Origin: a virus
DNA: 60,838 nucleotides
Strand: one strand, 5' to 3'
Virus record (IMG/VR): IMGVR_UViG_3300025645_000079
Span: 1 to 60,838 of that record
The position numbers and the translations under genes were made by a program. Shown here one piece after another: positions 60,303-60,838 of the stretch. Under the pieces are notes generated by a model. It did no database searches and was not told the DNA's origin. It saw only the letters and a list, made by a program, of their open reading frames with translations. Every line of letters begins with the position of its first letter. The first letter of the stretch is position 1.

Positions 60303-60838
60303 GTTTATCTCTCTTTTAGTCTGATTGGTGGATTTATGTACAAAGTGTCATACAATATTGAAAGGGTGTCGGGCATTGTTAAATAATGCCCGACATTTGG
60401 AAACTGGCTTGTACGTCATACGTGGCGGTTGATGTAGGAAGTCAAGCGAAACACGTATGCTTTTGGTGAGTCTTTTACGTAACGCCCGCCCTATAAGCGC
60501 TGCGGAGCAGCGCGTGTCTCTTTGTCATACTTGTCATAGTATTTACTCTATATTCCTAATAGAGAATAAAAGAGTATGTATATATATTTAACGTTTAAAC
60601 GTTTTGTATATATAGAGTAGGTAGGATATTGCCCGACTTTTTGGACAAGTATGACAATCTGCGCTGTAGGCCACGTAGATAAAGGTAATGTTGAAAATAG
60701 TAATGCCCGACATTTTGGGAATAATGCCCGACACACCCTAAATATTCCCCGACACATCTCGCTGCAACTACTAGAGGTCGATTAATATATGAGCAAATGT
60801 ATACGTTGAACTACATTTACTGTCACTGGTCGTACCAG
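60303..60838. other. Iteron region upstream of the replication operon: candidate origin/operator
   Basis: 536 bp with no convincing gene. It contains an 11-bp repeat AATGCCCGACA (see separate entry), a GC-rich hairpin GCGCTGC-GGA-GCAGCGC (60497-60513), an AT-rich tract (60540-60620) with a 14-bp perfect palindrome AACGTTTAAACGTT (60590-60603), and an inverted TTGTCATACT pair (near 60522 and 60648). Iterons next to an AT-rich palindromic stretch resemble plasmid and phage origins. They also sit directly upstream of the early operon, so a regulatory role is equally possible. Confidence 0.6.
60367..60754. repeat. Iterons AATGCCCGACA, six copies
   Basis: Copies: inverted at 60367-60377; direct at 60385-60395, 60628-60638 (ATTGCCCGACT), 60702-60712, 60723-60733 and 60744-60754 (ATTCCCCGACA). 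The first two make an 11-bp dyad with a 7-bp spacer. The last three start exactly 21 bp apart, two helical turns, so proteins bound there would lie on one face. Confidence 0.85.

Noticed and set aside
60548-60757. A leftward 69-residue frame with repeated Cys-Arg-Ala-Leu
   Set aside because: The repeated residues are a by-product of the AATGCCCGACA iterons; no binding site and no family.

Overview
The window looks like a complete or nearly complete genome of a temperate, short-tailed (podovirus-like) dsDNA phage. The evidence is a P22-type portal protein, an N4-gp56-like major capsid protein, ejection (internal virion) proteins including a 2689-residue giant, a tail-nozzle-like protein, several fibres, and no tape-measure, sheath or major tail-tube gene. 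It also carries a tyrosine integrase next to a 50-bp copy of the 3' half of a bacterial tRNA-Arg(CCT) gene, a repressor-like protein and its own replication genes. The tRNA piece, base composition and gene types fit a marine gammaproteobacterial host, but that is inference. Joining base 60838 to base 1 completes a 36-codon reading frame, so the window is probably a circular genome opened at an arbitrary point.

Layout: (1) 1-3247, leftward: one tiny gene crossing the window edge, a 660-bp non-coding stretch with 13 ACAAC repeats and many hairpins, then four genes of unknown function. (2) 3495-15625, rightward: terminase small and large subunits, portal, scaffold, capsid, adaptors, a GNAT-like protein and three candidate ejection proteins. 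(3) 15697-23766: one giant ejection protein starting with a staphylococcal-nuclease-like domain. (4) 23817-42084: M15 endolysin, tail nozzle, J-like tail protein, a split series of fibre genes (one ending in an S74 self-cleaving chaperone), a small membrane/lysis cluster and a duplicated LamG/DUF2341 fibre. (5) 42085-43583: attP with repeated integrase arm sites, and the integrase. (6) 43570-60302, leftward: an excisionase-like HTH protein, dUTPase, DUF3310, repressor, nuclease, SNF2-type helicase, RecB/Cas4-like nuclease, primase-SF3 helicase, DUF932, family A DNA polymerase and an SSB-like protein, mixed with many small zinc-ribbon, HTH and membrane proteins. (7) 60303-60838: an iteron-like region upstream of the leftward replication operon, a candidate origin or control region.

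How the genes work together: the leftward operon makes an autonomous replisome (AEP primase/SF3 helicase, Pol A, SNF2 helicase, RecB-type nuclease, resolvase-like nuclease, SSB-like protein, dUTPase). The rightward operon packages DNA, builds the head and short tail, ejects the internal proteins and lyses the host. The integrase, attP and repressor give a lysogenic option. A short asymmetric motif around TAGTAGTAACTGTTA recurs in most of the larger intergenic gaps throughout the genome, sometimes merged with an extended -10 sequence, and is the best candidate for a genome-wide regulatory code. Eight genes or gene pieces of 31-55 codons were added by reading overlaps and ribosome binding sites.
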